From contig JAHCVI010000001.1 of assembly GCA_019096155.1 (NCBI GenBank), positions 3,100,001 to 3,164,000 on the forward strand: a stretch of 64,000 bases of DNA. Reading direction: 5' to 3'. This DNA is from Staphylotrichum longicolle. Lineage: Eukaryota; Ascomycota; Sordariomycetes; Sordariales; Chaetomiaceae. The position numbers and the translations under genes are program-made. Shown here piece after piece: positions 1 through 10,905 of the stretch. Position 1 is the first letter of the stretch. Each line of letters begins with the position of its first letter. The notes under the pieces are model-generated. The model searched no databases. It worked only from the letters and a program-made list of their open reading frames with translations, and was not told the DNA's origin.

Positions 1-471
1 ACACGACGCGGTTTTTTGTCTTGAGGAGGAGGAAGACGGCGGGGGGAGAAAAGGGGGAAGGGGAAGGAGAGGGGGAGGGACAGGGGGAGGAGGGGGATGG
101 GGAGGGGGGGGCGTACGGGGGCCAAAAGTACAAGAGTCTCGTGTCGTTCACGGTGCCGCATCGCAGGCCGGGGGCGCTGGCGGATGTGCTGGACTGCTTT
201 CGGGGAGGGGGCTGAATCTGACGAGTATCAGCAGCGTGCCCAGCCTGGATGGGCCGTTTCAGTACTTGTTTTTTGTCGATTTGAGGGGAGCAGGTTTGAT
301 GATCCCGAAGGGAGGGTTGGAGGGGTGTTTGAGGATCTGGAAAGGGTTGCGGAGCGGTGGAGGTGGCTGGGGAGTTGGCGGAATCGGAGGGGAGGGAGTG
401 ATTTGTTGGGTTCAGACAAAAAGCGCCTCGTGAGAGATGGTGGGTATCAAAATGTTTGTCTTCAAGGTTGA
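1..471 (+). CDS. PHA2: Prephenate dehydratase, C-terminal ACT domain (5'-partial, frame-broken)
   Basis: This is the 3' end of a gene that begins before the window. Prephenate dehydratase makes phenylpyruvate in phenylalanine synthesis, and the ACT domain is its allosteric Phe-binding part. The visible pieces are SLVSFTVPHRRPGALADVLD, then LNLTSISSVPSLDGPFQYLF, then FEGSRFDDPEGRVGGVFEDL followed by WRWLGSWRNRR, in the order expected for a fungal ACT domain and its terminus. They lie in three different frames. One break is in a G-rich run at about 201-212 and another is at about 279-284. A Gly/Glu-rich low-complexity insert precedes the domain (roughly 40-140). The catalytic domain is outside the window. 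The stop at 469-471 belongs to the last frame, but the final ~25 residues look non-homologous, so the true end may be nearer 400. I favour sequence error over a pseudogene because the enzyme is normally required for phenylalanine prototrophy. Confidence 0.8.
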
Positions 472-844
472 GTTGAGTGATGCATTCACCAAAGCCCTTG
501 GGGCCTCAAGGTCTCTTTTGGGGATCAGGACATTGCCGTGCTCTTGTCTTGTCGTGCCAAGACACCATGACTATGTCGAAAGAGCCATCTTTCGGTACTA
601 GGGGGTGAATCGGACTAATAACCCTGCTGCAAGCTCAAAAGGGCGATTGTCAAGAGCATGTTCATCTCAGGGGTCGAGAACAGCCAAGTACAACCCTAAC
701 CCTGGAGCTAGTTATACCAGCAACGTCTCAACCGAGGATCTCCTTTACAACCCCTCTCCCCCTCACATTCAACAAACAAGCTTTCACCAGAACTCATTCT
801 CAACACAACAAACTCTCGGTTGTGCGGTTTTTCTCAAGTCAGCA
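472..844. other. Intergenic, presumed promoter of the HTD2-like gene
   Basis: No coding signal is supported here. A frame is open upstream of 845 from a GTG at 605, but it lacks an ATG and is taken as 5' leader. Confidence 0.5.
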
Positions 845-2189
845 ATGATGCGGTCCACAATTCGAACCCCCATTTTCCGCGCTCTCAAGCCGCACCCCAG
901 CCCCCGTCTCACAACATGGTCAACATCAACATCAACATTAACATCATCAATAAGAACAACAACAATAGCAACGGCCATCAACCCCCTCCGTCACCATGTC
1001 GCACCTTACTCCTCGCCCTCTACCACGACCCCCTTCAACCCCGACACCTTCCTCCAATCAGCCCGCCAAAAGTTCGCCTCCCAGCCCCCCACCCTCATCC
1101 CGGACGTCCTCTCCCCAACCCACTCCCACCTGCTCACCCTCTCCCTCGCCGACCATGTCCCCGCCCTCTTCCCCGCGGACCAGCTTTCCAAAACCCTACC
1201 ATCCCCATCTCTTTCTTTTTCTTCTTCCTCGACCCACCCGCAAAAACAAGAACAAGACGACGACGACGACGGTGACCTGTCCCTCCCGCAGGGCCACCAC
1301 CTCGTCTACTTCCCGCTGCAGCTGCCGCCCTCCAAGCTGATGCCCGACGGCACCGACCCGGCGCACTGGCCCGGCGCGCCGTTTGTGCGCCGCATGTGGG
1401 CCGGCGGCGAGGTGGTGTTCCGCGACGGGTGGGAGCGGGACATGAGGATGGACGGGCGCGGCGTGGTGTGCGAGGAGAGCGTGGGCGAGCCGGTCATGAA
1501 GGAGGGGAAAGGGGAAGGGGAGGAGAAGGTGTTTGTCGAGGTCAAGAGGCTGTATGGGGTGGGCGATGGGAGGAGGGGGTTTGCGAGCCCCAAGGGGCCG
1601 GTGGTGGAGGAGGTGAGGAGGCTGGTTTTCATGAGGTCGAGGGAAGGCGGGGTGGTGAAGGGGGTGGAGCGGGGAGGGTTTGTTAGGGGTATGTTTTTTT
1701 TTTTTTTGGTTTTGTCTTTTGGCTCAGCTAACACAACCAGCGCCTGCCACGCCCGAGTTCACCTTCACTCTCAAGCCCGACGCGACCCTGCTCTTCCACT
1801 TCAGCGCGCTGACCTACAACGCCCACTCCATCCATCTCGACTCGGACTACTGCCGCAACCGCGAGGGCTACAAGGGCCTGCTCGTCCACGGCCCGCTGTC
1901 GCTGGTGCTGATGCTCTCGGCCCTGCGGGCGTCGCTGCGAAAGGTGCTCGCTCTCACTCCGTCGGGTTCCAAGGGCGCGGCAGGGGAGGGGCACGCGAAG
2001 CCCTACGTCAAGTCTCTCAACTACCGCAACCTGGCACCGCTCTACGTTGGCGAGGAGATGAAGGTGTGCGTGCGCAGGGGCAAGGCGGAGGGGGATGAGC
2101 TTGGATGGGACGTCTGGATTGAGGGCCCTGAAGGCGGACTGGCCGTGAAGGGGCGCGCTGTGACAACTGGTGTTGCGCAGACCGCTTGA
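845..2189 (+). CDS. HTD2: Mitochondrial 3-hydroxyacyl-thioester dehydratase, HTD2-like (HotDog fold)
   Basis: Two exons, 845-1688 and 1741-2189, give about 430 residues. The intron has a GTATGT donor, a T-rich body, CTAAC at 1728-1732 and CAG at 1738-1740. The join is in phase and restores a continuous protein. The start at 845 is the first of two adjacent ATGs and opens a Ser/Thr/Arg-rich, acid-poor leader typical of a mitochondrial presequence. The C-terminal part contains HFSALTYNAHSIHLDSDYCR and YKGLLVHGPLSLVLML, the hydratase/dehydratase signature of the fungal Htd2 and mesaconyl-CoA-hydratase-like family. In yeast, Htd2 dehydrates 3-hydroxyacyl-ACP in mitochondrial type II fatty-acid synthesis, upstream of lipoate. 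A Ser/Gln/Asp-rich insert around residues 115-145 is probably disordered. The gene converges on the next one with about 270 bp between stop codons. The family assignment is firm. The exact acyl substrate is inferred. Confidence 0.85.
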
Positions 2190-2459
2190 AGTAGGTGATT
2201 CTAGGGTGTGGCCACGCAAATACAACAACAATTCCAAGAGCGATTTTGCCAAGTGACATATTGTTTTGACTTCGCACTCTTTGCCTTTTCTATGGGTATC
2301 TCGACACCAATGTATCCTAACAAACGCCATTCCCCCGCCGCCCCAACCCATATTTAGTGTACAGAAGAATAAAATATAACACATTCCACCCGTGAAACCC
2401 TGAACGAGCCAAACCCATGCAGCCGCAGATACCCTCCCAACCAAAGATGCACAGCATGC

Positions 2460-5400
2460 TTAAACCTCAAACCCGGCCCTCCGGAAATCATTGATCATCT
2501 TCCTGAACAGCTCATCCCCCTCGCCTTCCCCTTCCTCAGGGGACGCCGGTTTCGCCGTCTCCCACTCCACCACCCGCACCTCCAGCCCGTCCTGTCCCTT
2601 CTCTTCCACGGGCGTCTCAACCTCAGACACCGTATCCAGCGTCTCGGCGGGGCTTTCCATGCCGCCGACACCGCCGCTACCCCTCAGGGCGGTGTGACCC
2701 AGCTGGTATCTATACGACGACGACGACGACGACGACGATGACGCCTCCGCCTCCCCGGCCGCCGCCGCCGCCGACAGCCGGTGCACCCTCTTGCTGCCCG
2801 GCTCCGAGTCGGTGCTAGACGACCGGCTCGGCCCAATCCCCAGCCCAATCTCCCCGCCAACAGCAGGCCACCCGTCCTCGCCGGGGAACACGCCCCCGAA
2901 CCCCAGCCCGGAGCTCGCGCTCCGTTGGTGCCGGTGACACCTCGCACCACCAATACCGAAACCACCACCACCACTAACACTGCTACGTTGCGACCCCAAC
3001 CCCGCCTTGACAGCACCGCTCCCGCTCGCGCTCCCGTTCTTCCCCTCCCACCTCGCCCGATTCACCCTCAACCGCTCCGCCAGCCGCGCGAAAAGCCCCT
3101 CCAGCACCTCCCTCAGCAGCGCCTCCTCCTCGCGCTTCAGCAGCTCCCGCGCCGCCGCCGCCCCCGCCCTGGCCCCCGCCGCCGCCGCGTTGGCGGCGCT
3201 CACGGTGCCCAGCGCGGGCAGCGCGACCGAGCTGGGCGTGCGCTGCAACCCCCTCAACACGTTGCGCCAGACGGCGTCGCGCTCGGCGGCCGGGAACGGG
3301 CACTCGACGATGGAGGAATTGGTCTGCAGCGAGTCGACGAGGAAGCGCAGGCTGGTCAGGTTGAGGTTGTTGTCGCGGCAGTCGAGGGCGGCGAGGGTGT
3401 CGTTGGCGGCGAGGGCGCGGCCCAGCGTGCCGGCGTCGTCGTGCAGGTTCTGGTTGCGGATGCGCAGGTGTGTGAGGGTGTGGTTGTCCGCGAGCCCCGC
3501 GAGGGCGCGGCCGAAGCCCTTGGGCAGCTGCCCGTCGTCGAGCTTGCCGGAGAAGCCGGACAGGTCGAGGCAGGTGATGGAGGTGTTGAGGGCGAAGAAG
3601 GCGTGGAGGGTGGAGACGAGGTCGTCGGAGCAGAGGCCGTGGGACGATGGGGAGGGCGCGGTGCCCGCGAGGGAGAGGAGGGCGAGGTGCGGGGTGGTGG
3701 TGAGCGCAGAGACGAGGGAGAGGTAGTTGGGCTCGTCTTTGAACTCGATCATTTCGAGATAGAGGCCGGCGGGGCAGGCGCCGGCGCGGATGGCGGCGGT
3801 GAGGTCGTCGATGCCGTCTTCGATGGGGTTGCCGCTGAGGCTGAGGTGCATGCTGCGGTCCGAGCCGATGGCGCGGAAGAGCCGCGCCGCGTGGGTTCCC
3901 GTGATGCGGCAGTGGTTGAGGACGAGCTTGTAGAAGCGCAGGGGCTGGCCTTGGTCCAGCCTCCAGCGCCGATACTGGAGGAACCGCTCGAGGTCCGTGA
4001 ACGTCGCCTCGTCGATCTGAAGGGCGGGATCAGTAAGAATTATGAGACGCTACACTTCGCCGGCGGCAGACTGACCTTGTACCCGGAGACGTCAAGCTCC
4101 TCGAGGCTCTCCATGCCCTCAAGGGCGGCAAAGGGGAGCAGCGAGCCCTCGATGTAGCTCTCCGCCTGGATGCTGCCGCTCAGGTTGAGCTCGCGGATCT
4201 CGGTGAGATACTGGAGAAGGCCGGGGAGGATGTGGGCGGGGAGACGCCCGGGGTTGCCGGACACGGACAAAGACTGCAGCAATCCGGGGTGCTGTGTGAG
4301 GGGCACAACGATCATCTCTCGCAGACTGGCGTCGTCCAGTCCGCAGTACGACACATCGAGCGCTTGGAAGGCTCCCGCCGTCATCGTCTCGGCTGCGAGG
4401 GGTCAGCGTTAATCACCACGAGGCTTCTGGTGAGGGGGGCTTACCAAGGTCATCGACGTCGCCTTGGGGCAGCACGTTACCGCTGACAATCAGGCGGTTG
4501 CACTTGGTGATGCCCGACCGCATCAAGCTGAGGATCGGTGTAAGAAACTGAAGACTAGAGACTTGGCTCCTCTGCTGCGCCGAACGCGACGAAAACGACT
4601 GGGTGCAGTTTCCAAAGTCGATCTGGCGGATGGTCTGAGAGCAAAAGGCAAGGGCGTGGAACTCTTGGTGCAGAACGGGGCTGACCCTCAACGTCTCGAT
4701 CTCGTCGGGCCCGAGAGCGACGCCTGAATAGAGTCAGCGTCAGGCATTCTTGGTAAAATGAAACCAAAACTTACAAGTACGGGTCAGGTACGCAACGTTC
4801 ACCTTCCTAAGGGTGTTGTCCTGAAGGCCGCACAGCACGGACAAGTCGACGTCCCTGAACGACAGCGAGTTGAAGTAGTCATTGTATCGCAGCGCGCGCA
4901 GCACGGCCAGGAGCTGCAGGGTCGAGTAGGAGCCGCGCTTCGCGGGCAGCAGGCGGAACTCGGGAGCGAACCGCGTCTTCCAGTTGATCTCCCAGTCGAC
5001 ATCTTCGCAGTGGTACGCCGCGAGGTACGCATCGAGCGTCCTTTTGAAACTGCCAAAGTCCTCCTTGGGCACGAGGTACTGCGGCTCTTTGAACCCCGAG
5101 ACGCGAAAGATCTCCAGGGTCTGCCACAGCAGCGGCCAGGCGGGCTTGATGAAGCGGTCGGCGGTGCCGAAGACGCGGATAATCTGCCGGTAGTAGCGGC
5201 TCGCCAGTTCGAGGGTGACCGGGGCCTTGAAGGGTTCGCTGGTGCTGTTAGCGTTACTGTGATTTTGACAGGTTGGCTTTTTGGCCGTCTTACCGAAAGG
5301 TAATGTTGAACCGCTCCTCGTGGAGGATCCCCTCCCCCTTGAAGCTCTCCAGCGTGACCAAGCCATAGGTCTTGTGCCGACAGATAAGGTCTCCGCCGCC

Positions 5401-6462
5401 CTTCCCCTTTTGAATCTCAACCAGGTGGCAGAGGTTGGTACCCACGACGAGGTAGAACGCAGGGCCCTCCTGAGACTTCTTCGTAGCATCCTCGAGCTTG
5501 GGCATGTACTCTTTTCTCGTGGGCCCACGCGGCACGACGGGAAAGATGTCGGGTCTGCGGTGGTGGAACCTCGGCTCCTCAACATCGTGGATCTTCTCCA
5601 GCAGAGCCTTGACATCCTGGGAATGACGAGCAGGGCCGTTCTCGTCCTGCTGGCTCGCCCGCATGGCCCGTGTTAGGTGGTGCATTTGCTCATTCCGCTC
5701 TGTGGGGTTCGTGAAGAAGAAATCCGAGCGGCAAAACGAGTGGCCCGCCAGCGGACTCCTCCACCACACTTCGAAGCCAAACGACGGGCGTGTGCTCTCT
5801 GCCGCAAACACCGAGATGATGGCGTCCATTGGAATGGCGAGCATCGGCTCCGGAGTCGAGGCATGGGTCTCGTGTTTCGTCCCTTCCGCCACCAGTTCGG
5901 GAAAGAGTGCCTGGGCATCGGCGCGGCTCTTCGTCTTGACGAGATATTTCGTCGTCACCACCATGTATGGAATCTTGGTCTTCAATAAAAGTGTGTCTGG
6001 CTCGAGCGGGGCGGACCCCTCGATATGCTGCGCATCCCAGTCGACAGAGACTGAAGACGACGATGCCGTGGTTGCGCTGAGACTGTCGACGGTCGAGACG
6101 GAGGGCGGACTTTGGTCGTCAGAAATGGTTGAGCCTCGGCGGCTGGGAGGATCGATGGGGGATGATGAAGATAGGGGTCTCGATTTGGACAGCCTTCGAG
6201 CATGGGTGCGGAAGCTGTGGCCGCCATCGGGGGTTCCCTCGCGATCCTTGCTGCTGAAGGAGCGCCATGTGCGGCCTTTGATGGAGCTAAGAGAGGTGAG
6301 GGAGAAAGCCCTGTGGTCGGCGGAGAAGGGCTTGTGGTCGCTGTCGAAGCTGGCCGGGGAGCTCCCGAGAGAGTCGGAGCTCGCAGAGTGGGACACGGTG
6401 TTGGCCGGGAGGGCGGGCCGCTTCTTGACCGTCAGGCCCGGAGTCGCCATCGGGTTTGGCAT
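2460..6462 (-). CDS. Large PH-like plus leucine-rich-repeat protein (CARMIL-like architecture)
   Basis: Five exons (6462-5294, 5238-4775, 4723-4445, 4392-4076, 4016-2460) join without a frame break into about 1,261 residues. Introns of 51-59 nt carry GTAAGA, GTAAGT, GTAAGC and GTCAGT donors. The start at 6462 opens MPNPMATPGLTVKKRPALP, and no ATG lies further upstream in frame. Residues 1-170 are Ser-rich and disordered. About 190-370 looks like a divergent PH-type lipid-binding domain, with KTKIPYMVVTTKYLVKTKSR as one strand-rich stretch. The middle carries many ribonuclease-inhibitor-type repeats such as LRELNLSG-like and LTHLRIRNQNLHDDAGTLG units. The tail is Ala/Glu helical, then Ser/Gly-rich. 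PH followed by RI-type LRR is the layout of CARMIL actin regulators, but I cannot see a capping-protein-interaction motif, so the role is inference. Conserved in outline, function unknown. Confidence 0.82.
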
Positions 6463-7090
6463 GCTCTGGTAAGTATGCGGTATGCGGCCGTGTTCAGCGG
6501 CGGTATCGTCGATTCGGTCGATTCGAGCGGCGGCGTGGTATGCCGGATGCAACTAACATGCGAGGACGGGGAGAAGCGAAAATGCGGAGGGGCTCAATGG
6601 ATGGATGCTGCTGCCCGGGGGGGTTGTTTTCCACTCTGAGGCTAGATATTCTGTAGGCGAGTGTCGGGCGGCGGAAGGACGAGGCAATCTATGACCTGCA
6701 GGTGGTGTGAGCTGGTGTGAGCTGGTGTGAGGCTGGGTCATTCAGACATCGTTCCTCGCTGCTGCTTTTTCCCAAAGCAGTCGTGTGGACGGGCGAGCTC
6801 AGTCAAGTCGAACAAGCGTCGTGTGGGGGTCCAACCATCAGGGTCGGTAGTCAACACGAGAATATGCCACCACACAGCCACAGCCGAATGATCCGCTTGT
6901 CGCTCCGTGAACAGGCAAGCGTCAACAAAGCACCAAGGGTAATGTGGATTTAGTCTTGTCTGGATGAGACCCTCAGTCAAAGACCCGAGACACGGCGTTT
7001 GCACACGAGAGTGGAAAAGTAGAAAGAGGAATCTTGAACTCTTGGGTAGGTTGCTTCTTCGGATGGAGGAGAAACCGTGCCAATGCACCA

Positions 7091-7125
7091 CAGGAACAGG
7101 ACAGGACAGGACAAGACAAGACAGG
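7091..7125 (+). repeat. Pentanucleotide tandem repeat
   Basis: Repeated ACAGG/ACAAG units, about seven, in intergenic DNA. Confidence 0.7.
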
Positions 7126-7999
7126 CACCGTGTTGCCTACCGGGATGGGCAGAAACCGCAGCGGGGCATCTCCTCCTCGCCGGGCTTCGTGCTGTCGATC
7201 CAGGGCTGGAATCAGGGCGGAGACACTCTGCTCTCGATGCAGGATGATGTTATCGCACCGCTTCTGGCATGGCTCCCGGCCAATTGGCGCTGTCGCGGGG
7301 CCTTGGTCGACCGGGGTTTGGCCTGAAACAGGACCAATCGGCCGGCGCAGAGGGTCTCGGGTGGGGGCGCTCAGCCGTTGTCTTTGCGGCTTCTGGGGCG
7401 GGTTTGTGTGCGGGTGCAAGAACCGGACGAAAGCGCTGTCGATCGACATGCCGCCGGAAACGTGTCGGCTGCATTGTCGTCTCCGTCGAGACGGATGCCG
7501 TGATTTGATGGCCGTGGGACAAGCTGTCCATACGAATTGAGATGGTTACGCGATATGTGAGTTTTCAGCTGGCCTCAATGCCCAGACGCTTGGCTACGCA
7601 GTACTTCTCAAATTTTTTTTGGCAGGCCCATTGCCAAACGCTTTCATCACCAGTTGGTTGACCGTTGTGGCCCAGTCCATGCTCCGTCCGATCCGATGGT
7701 GCGAGGGCCAATAATAGCTTGGAGAACTTGAGATAAGAAGGGCGAATTTTGGGTCTCCCCGTGTTGGAGGAGCTCCCATCCTGGTGATGGCAAATTGCAG
7801 GTCTGAGCTGGGCGGGCTCGAACGGGGTCGTTGACCATGCGAGCTGAATGGGTTGTGGATTCCACAAGAAGCCGCGGCAGTCGTCTGATGGAAGCTTCTG
7901 TCAAGTGTTCTTGCGTCAGCGGGTCTGTGCTGTGGTGGATGCTTCAGTGGCGCCGGCATGTGGCTCCTCCGAGCGGTGGCGCAAAGTGAGATCTGCCAC

Positions 8000-8039
8000 A
8001 GAGTGGCTCAGAGTGGCTTCAGAGTGGCTTCAGAGTGGA
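8000..8039 (+). repeat. Short tandem repeat of a CAGAGTGGCTT unit
   Basis: About four imperfect copies of a 10-11 bp unit. The array lies just left of the HET-derived repeat copy. Confidence 0.7.
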
Positions 8040-8089
8040 TGCGGGGGCCTTGGAAGGTGCATGATGACGGCAGGAAGCCTCAGAAGCAC

Positions 8090-8425
8090 ACGCTTGAAGC
8101 GTGCAAGCTTGTTTCAACTTGAAAGGGATACCTAGCAGCCTAGGTAATCAAAGAGTCTGCAACTGGCCGTCCATCGGAATCTGGTGCTATTATCCCAAAG
8201 TGGATTAGAGTAACTATCTCTCAAGGCTTTGCTTGTTGCTCCTCCAGACTGGGTCTGATTGGTGCGATTGAGTTGTTGTGGTGTTATTCTTGAAATGAAG
8301 CCTATCATAGATAGACTCAACTCACTCTAGTATGCTATCCAACGGCTAGACTCATCTCACTCAAGTATCCTATCCAACGGCCAGCTACCTATCGCAACCG
8401 GAAGCGTCTCCACCCCATTCCTTGA
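8090..8425 (-). pseudogene. Remnant 3' end and flank of a former HET-domain gene
   Basis: This segment aligns by eye with 10571-10905, the 3' end and downstream flank of the intact HET-type gene, in the same orientation. Shared blocks include CAACTGGCCGTCC, GATTGGTGCGATTGA, ACTCATCTCAC, AACGGCCAGCTA and ATCGCAACCG. On the minus strand the last codons read FRLR then TAG (stop at 8389-8391), identical in protein to the end of the real gene (stop at 10873-10875). Homology fades around 8425, so only about ten codons plus the flank remain. A 35 bp direct tandem duplication (8312-8346 and 8347-8381) is present in this copy only. I infer an old tandem HET pair, of which this one was deleted. Confidence 0.6.
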
Positions 8426-8615
8426 ATTTAACAGGGAACAACAACAACAATCAACAGGCCAATCGCCTTCCAGCTTTCGACACCCCTGAGCCCCCTCTCC
8501 AGCGCACATACAATGTGAGAGGTATGTACGAGGCGAGCAAAGCACAACACAACATAAGGACAGCGAAAGCGGCGAGGCCATCTCGAACCACCAAACACAC
8601 CGCACCACATGGGTC

Positions 8616-10178
8616 ATGACTTATCTACCACCCGAGATCGTTGCCAACATCATCTCGCACCTCACGGCCAAAGGCAGCAGCGATGCCACCGGCGACAATG
8701 GCGAGAACAACGAGAAGCTCGCCCTCGCGCCGTACGCGACCGTGTCGCGCGCGTGGCAGCAGAGCATTGAGGCCACGACGTTTGCGCACATCACGCTGAC
8801 CCCGGCGCGACTGGCGTCGCCGCTGGCCGCACCAGCGCTGACGCCCGACCGGGTGCGCCGCTTCGTGCGCTCCATCGTCGTTCATGTGGCGCTGCCACCG
8901 TATGACGTGGAGGCCCGGGCACGGCGCGAGGATGAGGCTGACAGGGCAAAGAATGATGCTGTTTTTACCGAGGTTGTGAGGAGGCTGTTTGGATTGCTGG
9001 CGCCGGCGGCGGAGTCACAGACAACGATAGCAGGGGGTCAGGATGGCCAGCAGCAGCCCGTGAGAGCTGACGCGAATTATCGCCCCAACATCACACTTTA
9101 CATGTTCGCCAGCTGTGTCAGCGACAAAGAGAACATGGACCGAAGGATACACCCGTGGAGTCTCTACGGGCGCGCAGATGCCGACATTTACGAGGCACGC
9201 TGGGAGAGCTCGTATCTCGACCTGAGGGCAGCAGCCGGGAAGTCGGTACAGGACGAAGCCGAGGCCCTGCCCGAGCTACGTTGCATCCAAGAGTTCGTTG
9301 CTGGCCTTACCCCGACCGACGGACGTCTATATTCTTCACGACCTTTTGTTCCACGAGCCTTGTGCCTTCTGGCGTCGAGGATGCGGGGTCTGGAGAGAGT
9401 GGACTGGATTCTTTCCGACAATGAGAAGAGGGATGTGGCGCGCAGGAAAACGTTGAGAGCAGACTTTGCCCATGCTTTACAAACTCTCCCCTCATCCCTT
9501 CAACACTTCCAACTCACGTACTATAGACGCATACCACTCGACCACTCCTTTCAAACCCCAAGCATCCTGGACGAGTCAGGCGGCGACAAGCTAAGTCTCG
9601 CCTTCCACAAGCTCTCCCAACGTCTCACCAGCTTCGATCTGATAGCCGACGTCGGCCCGGAAATCCTCTGGCCACTGGAACAGACCCAGGGCAATGATCC
9701 GCTCTGGCCAAAAATGCGCCGCTACAACATCCTCCACAGCGCCATCGCGCCGTCGGGCCAATGGCGTTACCTGCGATCTGACTCGAACGACGACGGCGAC
9801 GACGACGACGACGAGTGGGATGCGGCCTCGTCCGAGACAGACCCGGTCGCCCTTCCCGGCGATGAGAAGGAGGACCACTTCCGCAGCAAGCTCGACCGGG
9901 AGGCTGTCGACCCCTTGCTCTTGGCCGCCGCGCGGGCCGCACGCCGAATGCCCGCGCTTTCCCACATGTTCTTTTCGCTGGACGAGCCGGCCGGGGCGGG
10001 GAGGCTGGAGGTTGATTACACGGTCAAGCAAGGGACGGCACAGCTGGAATTCGAGTGCCACCCCCTGTTTAACCCGGACGAGGAGGTTTTGCAGATTTGG
10101 AGGGAGACCGAAAAGGAGCATGTGGGTGCCGAATCCGGGCTTGTGATTGAGGTTAAGGACTCTATGGGGGATATTTAA
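8616..10178 (+). CDS. F-box-like fungal protein of unknown target
   Basis: A single uninterrupted exon of 520 residues starts at an ATG that places MTYLPPEIVANIISHL at the extreme N-terminus, the first helix of a typical fungal F-box (LPxEI...I). The following ARAW-like VSRAWQQSIEATTF completes the F-box. F-box proteins bind Skp1 and bring substrates to SCF ubiquitin ligases. The remaining 450 residues match no repeat class that I recognise (no LRR, WD or kelch pattern). They include an acidic run of Asp codons near residue 395 and resemble the long, poorly conserved fungal F-box family that is abundant in accessory regions. An out-of-frame ATG lies at 8609. The gene sits between two HET-derived repeats, which suggests it is in a recombining accessory segment. 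Confidence 0.78.
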   Translation: MTYLPPEIVANIISHLTAKGSSDATGDNGENNEKLALAPYATVSRAWQQSIEATTFAHITLTPARLASPLAAPALTPDRVRRFVRSIVVHVALPPYDVEARARREDEADRAKNDAVFTEVVRRLFGLLAPAAESQTTIAGGQDGQQQPVRADANYRPNITLYMFASCVSDKENMDRRIHPWSLYGRADADIYEARWESSYLDLRAAAGKSVQDEAEALPELRCIQEFVAGLTPTDGRLYSSRPFVPRALCLLASRMRGLERVDWILSDNEKRDVARRKTLRADFAHALQTLPSSLQHFQLTYYRRIPLDHSFQTPSILDESGGDKLSLAFHKLSQRLTSFDLIADVGPEILWPLEQTQGNDPLWPKMRRYNILHSAIAPSGQWRYLRSDSNDDGDDDDDEWDAASSETDPVALPGDEKEDHFRSKLDREAVDPLLLAAARAARRMPALSHMFFSLDEPAGAGRLEVDYTVKQGTAQLEFECHPLFNPDEEVLQIWRETEKEHVGAESGLVIEVKDSMGDI

Positions 10179-10570
10179 ATTCTGCGTTATGGCGTTATGG
10201 CGGCTAGAACGAGTGAAACTACTACATAAAAGCGAGATGCGTCAAGTTCGAGTTGCCTTTTCGAGAAGAACTTTGCAGACAGCATTTGGTCACTGGATAT
10301 TCAACGTGCTTATACTATAGACCAGGACCTGAAGGTGCAGCGCACACACAATTTACGGGCGCATGTTATTGTGGTCAGGGGCGAACCGCTAGAACTTGGC
10401 TAAGCCTACAACTTTCTGAAAGAATAGAACTGGAACAATACAAGTAACCAAGATAGCGTCAATTTGTAACAGTCTAATCACATAGCAGCCTTCTAATCAC
10501 TATATTCCTCGCGCTCCCAAATTCACCGCGTACCCGCGTTCCAAACCGCCTAGCACCCGCTGTTCCAACA
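10179..10570. other. Intergenic between F-box gene and HET flank
   Basis: Short AT-richer spacer with no supported feature. Presumed 3' UTR of the F-box gene. Confidence 0.4.
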
Positions 10571-10905
10571 CACATGCTCCGGCGTGCAAACTTGTGTCAA
10601 CTTGAGAGGGAAAATCAAAGAGTCGGCAACTGGCCGTCCGCCATTATTCCAGAGTGGATCGGACGAGTGAATTCGTGTTACAAGTAGAGTATTGCCCAAG
10701 GAGTCTTGTCAAGTGGTTCCAGCTCCTCCAGGATGGGCCTGATTGCCAATTGGTGCGATTGACTTGTCATTCTTGTCGTTATCGTGGTTGTTTTCGAAAC
10801 GAAGCTTTTTCATGAGACACTGGACTCATCTCACACTAGTAGAGTATCGTACCTTACCTATCAAACGGCCAGCTATCGCAACCGAAACGTCTTTAGCTCT
10901 ATTCC
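10571..10905 (-). repeat. Right copy of the HET 3'-flank direct repeat
   Basis: Diverged direct repeat of 8090-8425. It overlaps the last codons of the HET-domain gene and extends about 300 bp beyond its stop. Divergence is moderate with small indels throughout. Confidence 0.65.

Larger units (their letters stand above)
6463..8088. other. Gene-poor intergenic region with short repeats
   Basis: I find no supported gene. Frames open here lack family similarity and mirror each other on both strands. Two short tandem repeats lie inside it. The left part is presumably the 5' leader and promoter of the PH/LRR gene. Confidence 0.45.

Noticed and set aside
605..844. N-terminal extension of the HTD2-like protein from 605
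   Set aside because: It would need a GTG start. The ATG at 845 gives a good mitochondrial presequence.
2781..4157. Long plus-strand frame opposite the PH/LRR gene
   Set aside because: It is the antisense shadow of a GC-rich exon, and its Arg/Pro/Ala composition has no domain.
8090..10905. Long terminal repeats of a retrotransposon around the F-box gene
   Set aside because: The interior has no gag-pol coding, the repeats lack TG...CA ends and a primer-binding site, and the right copy is explained as the HET gene's own 3' end.
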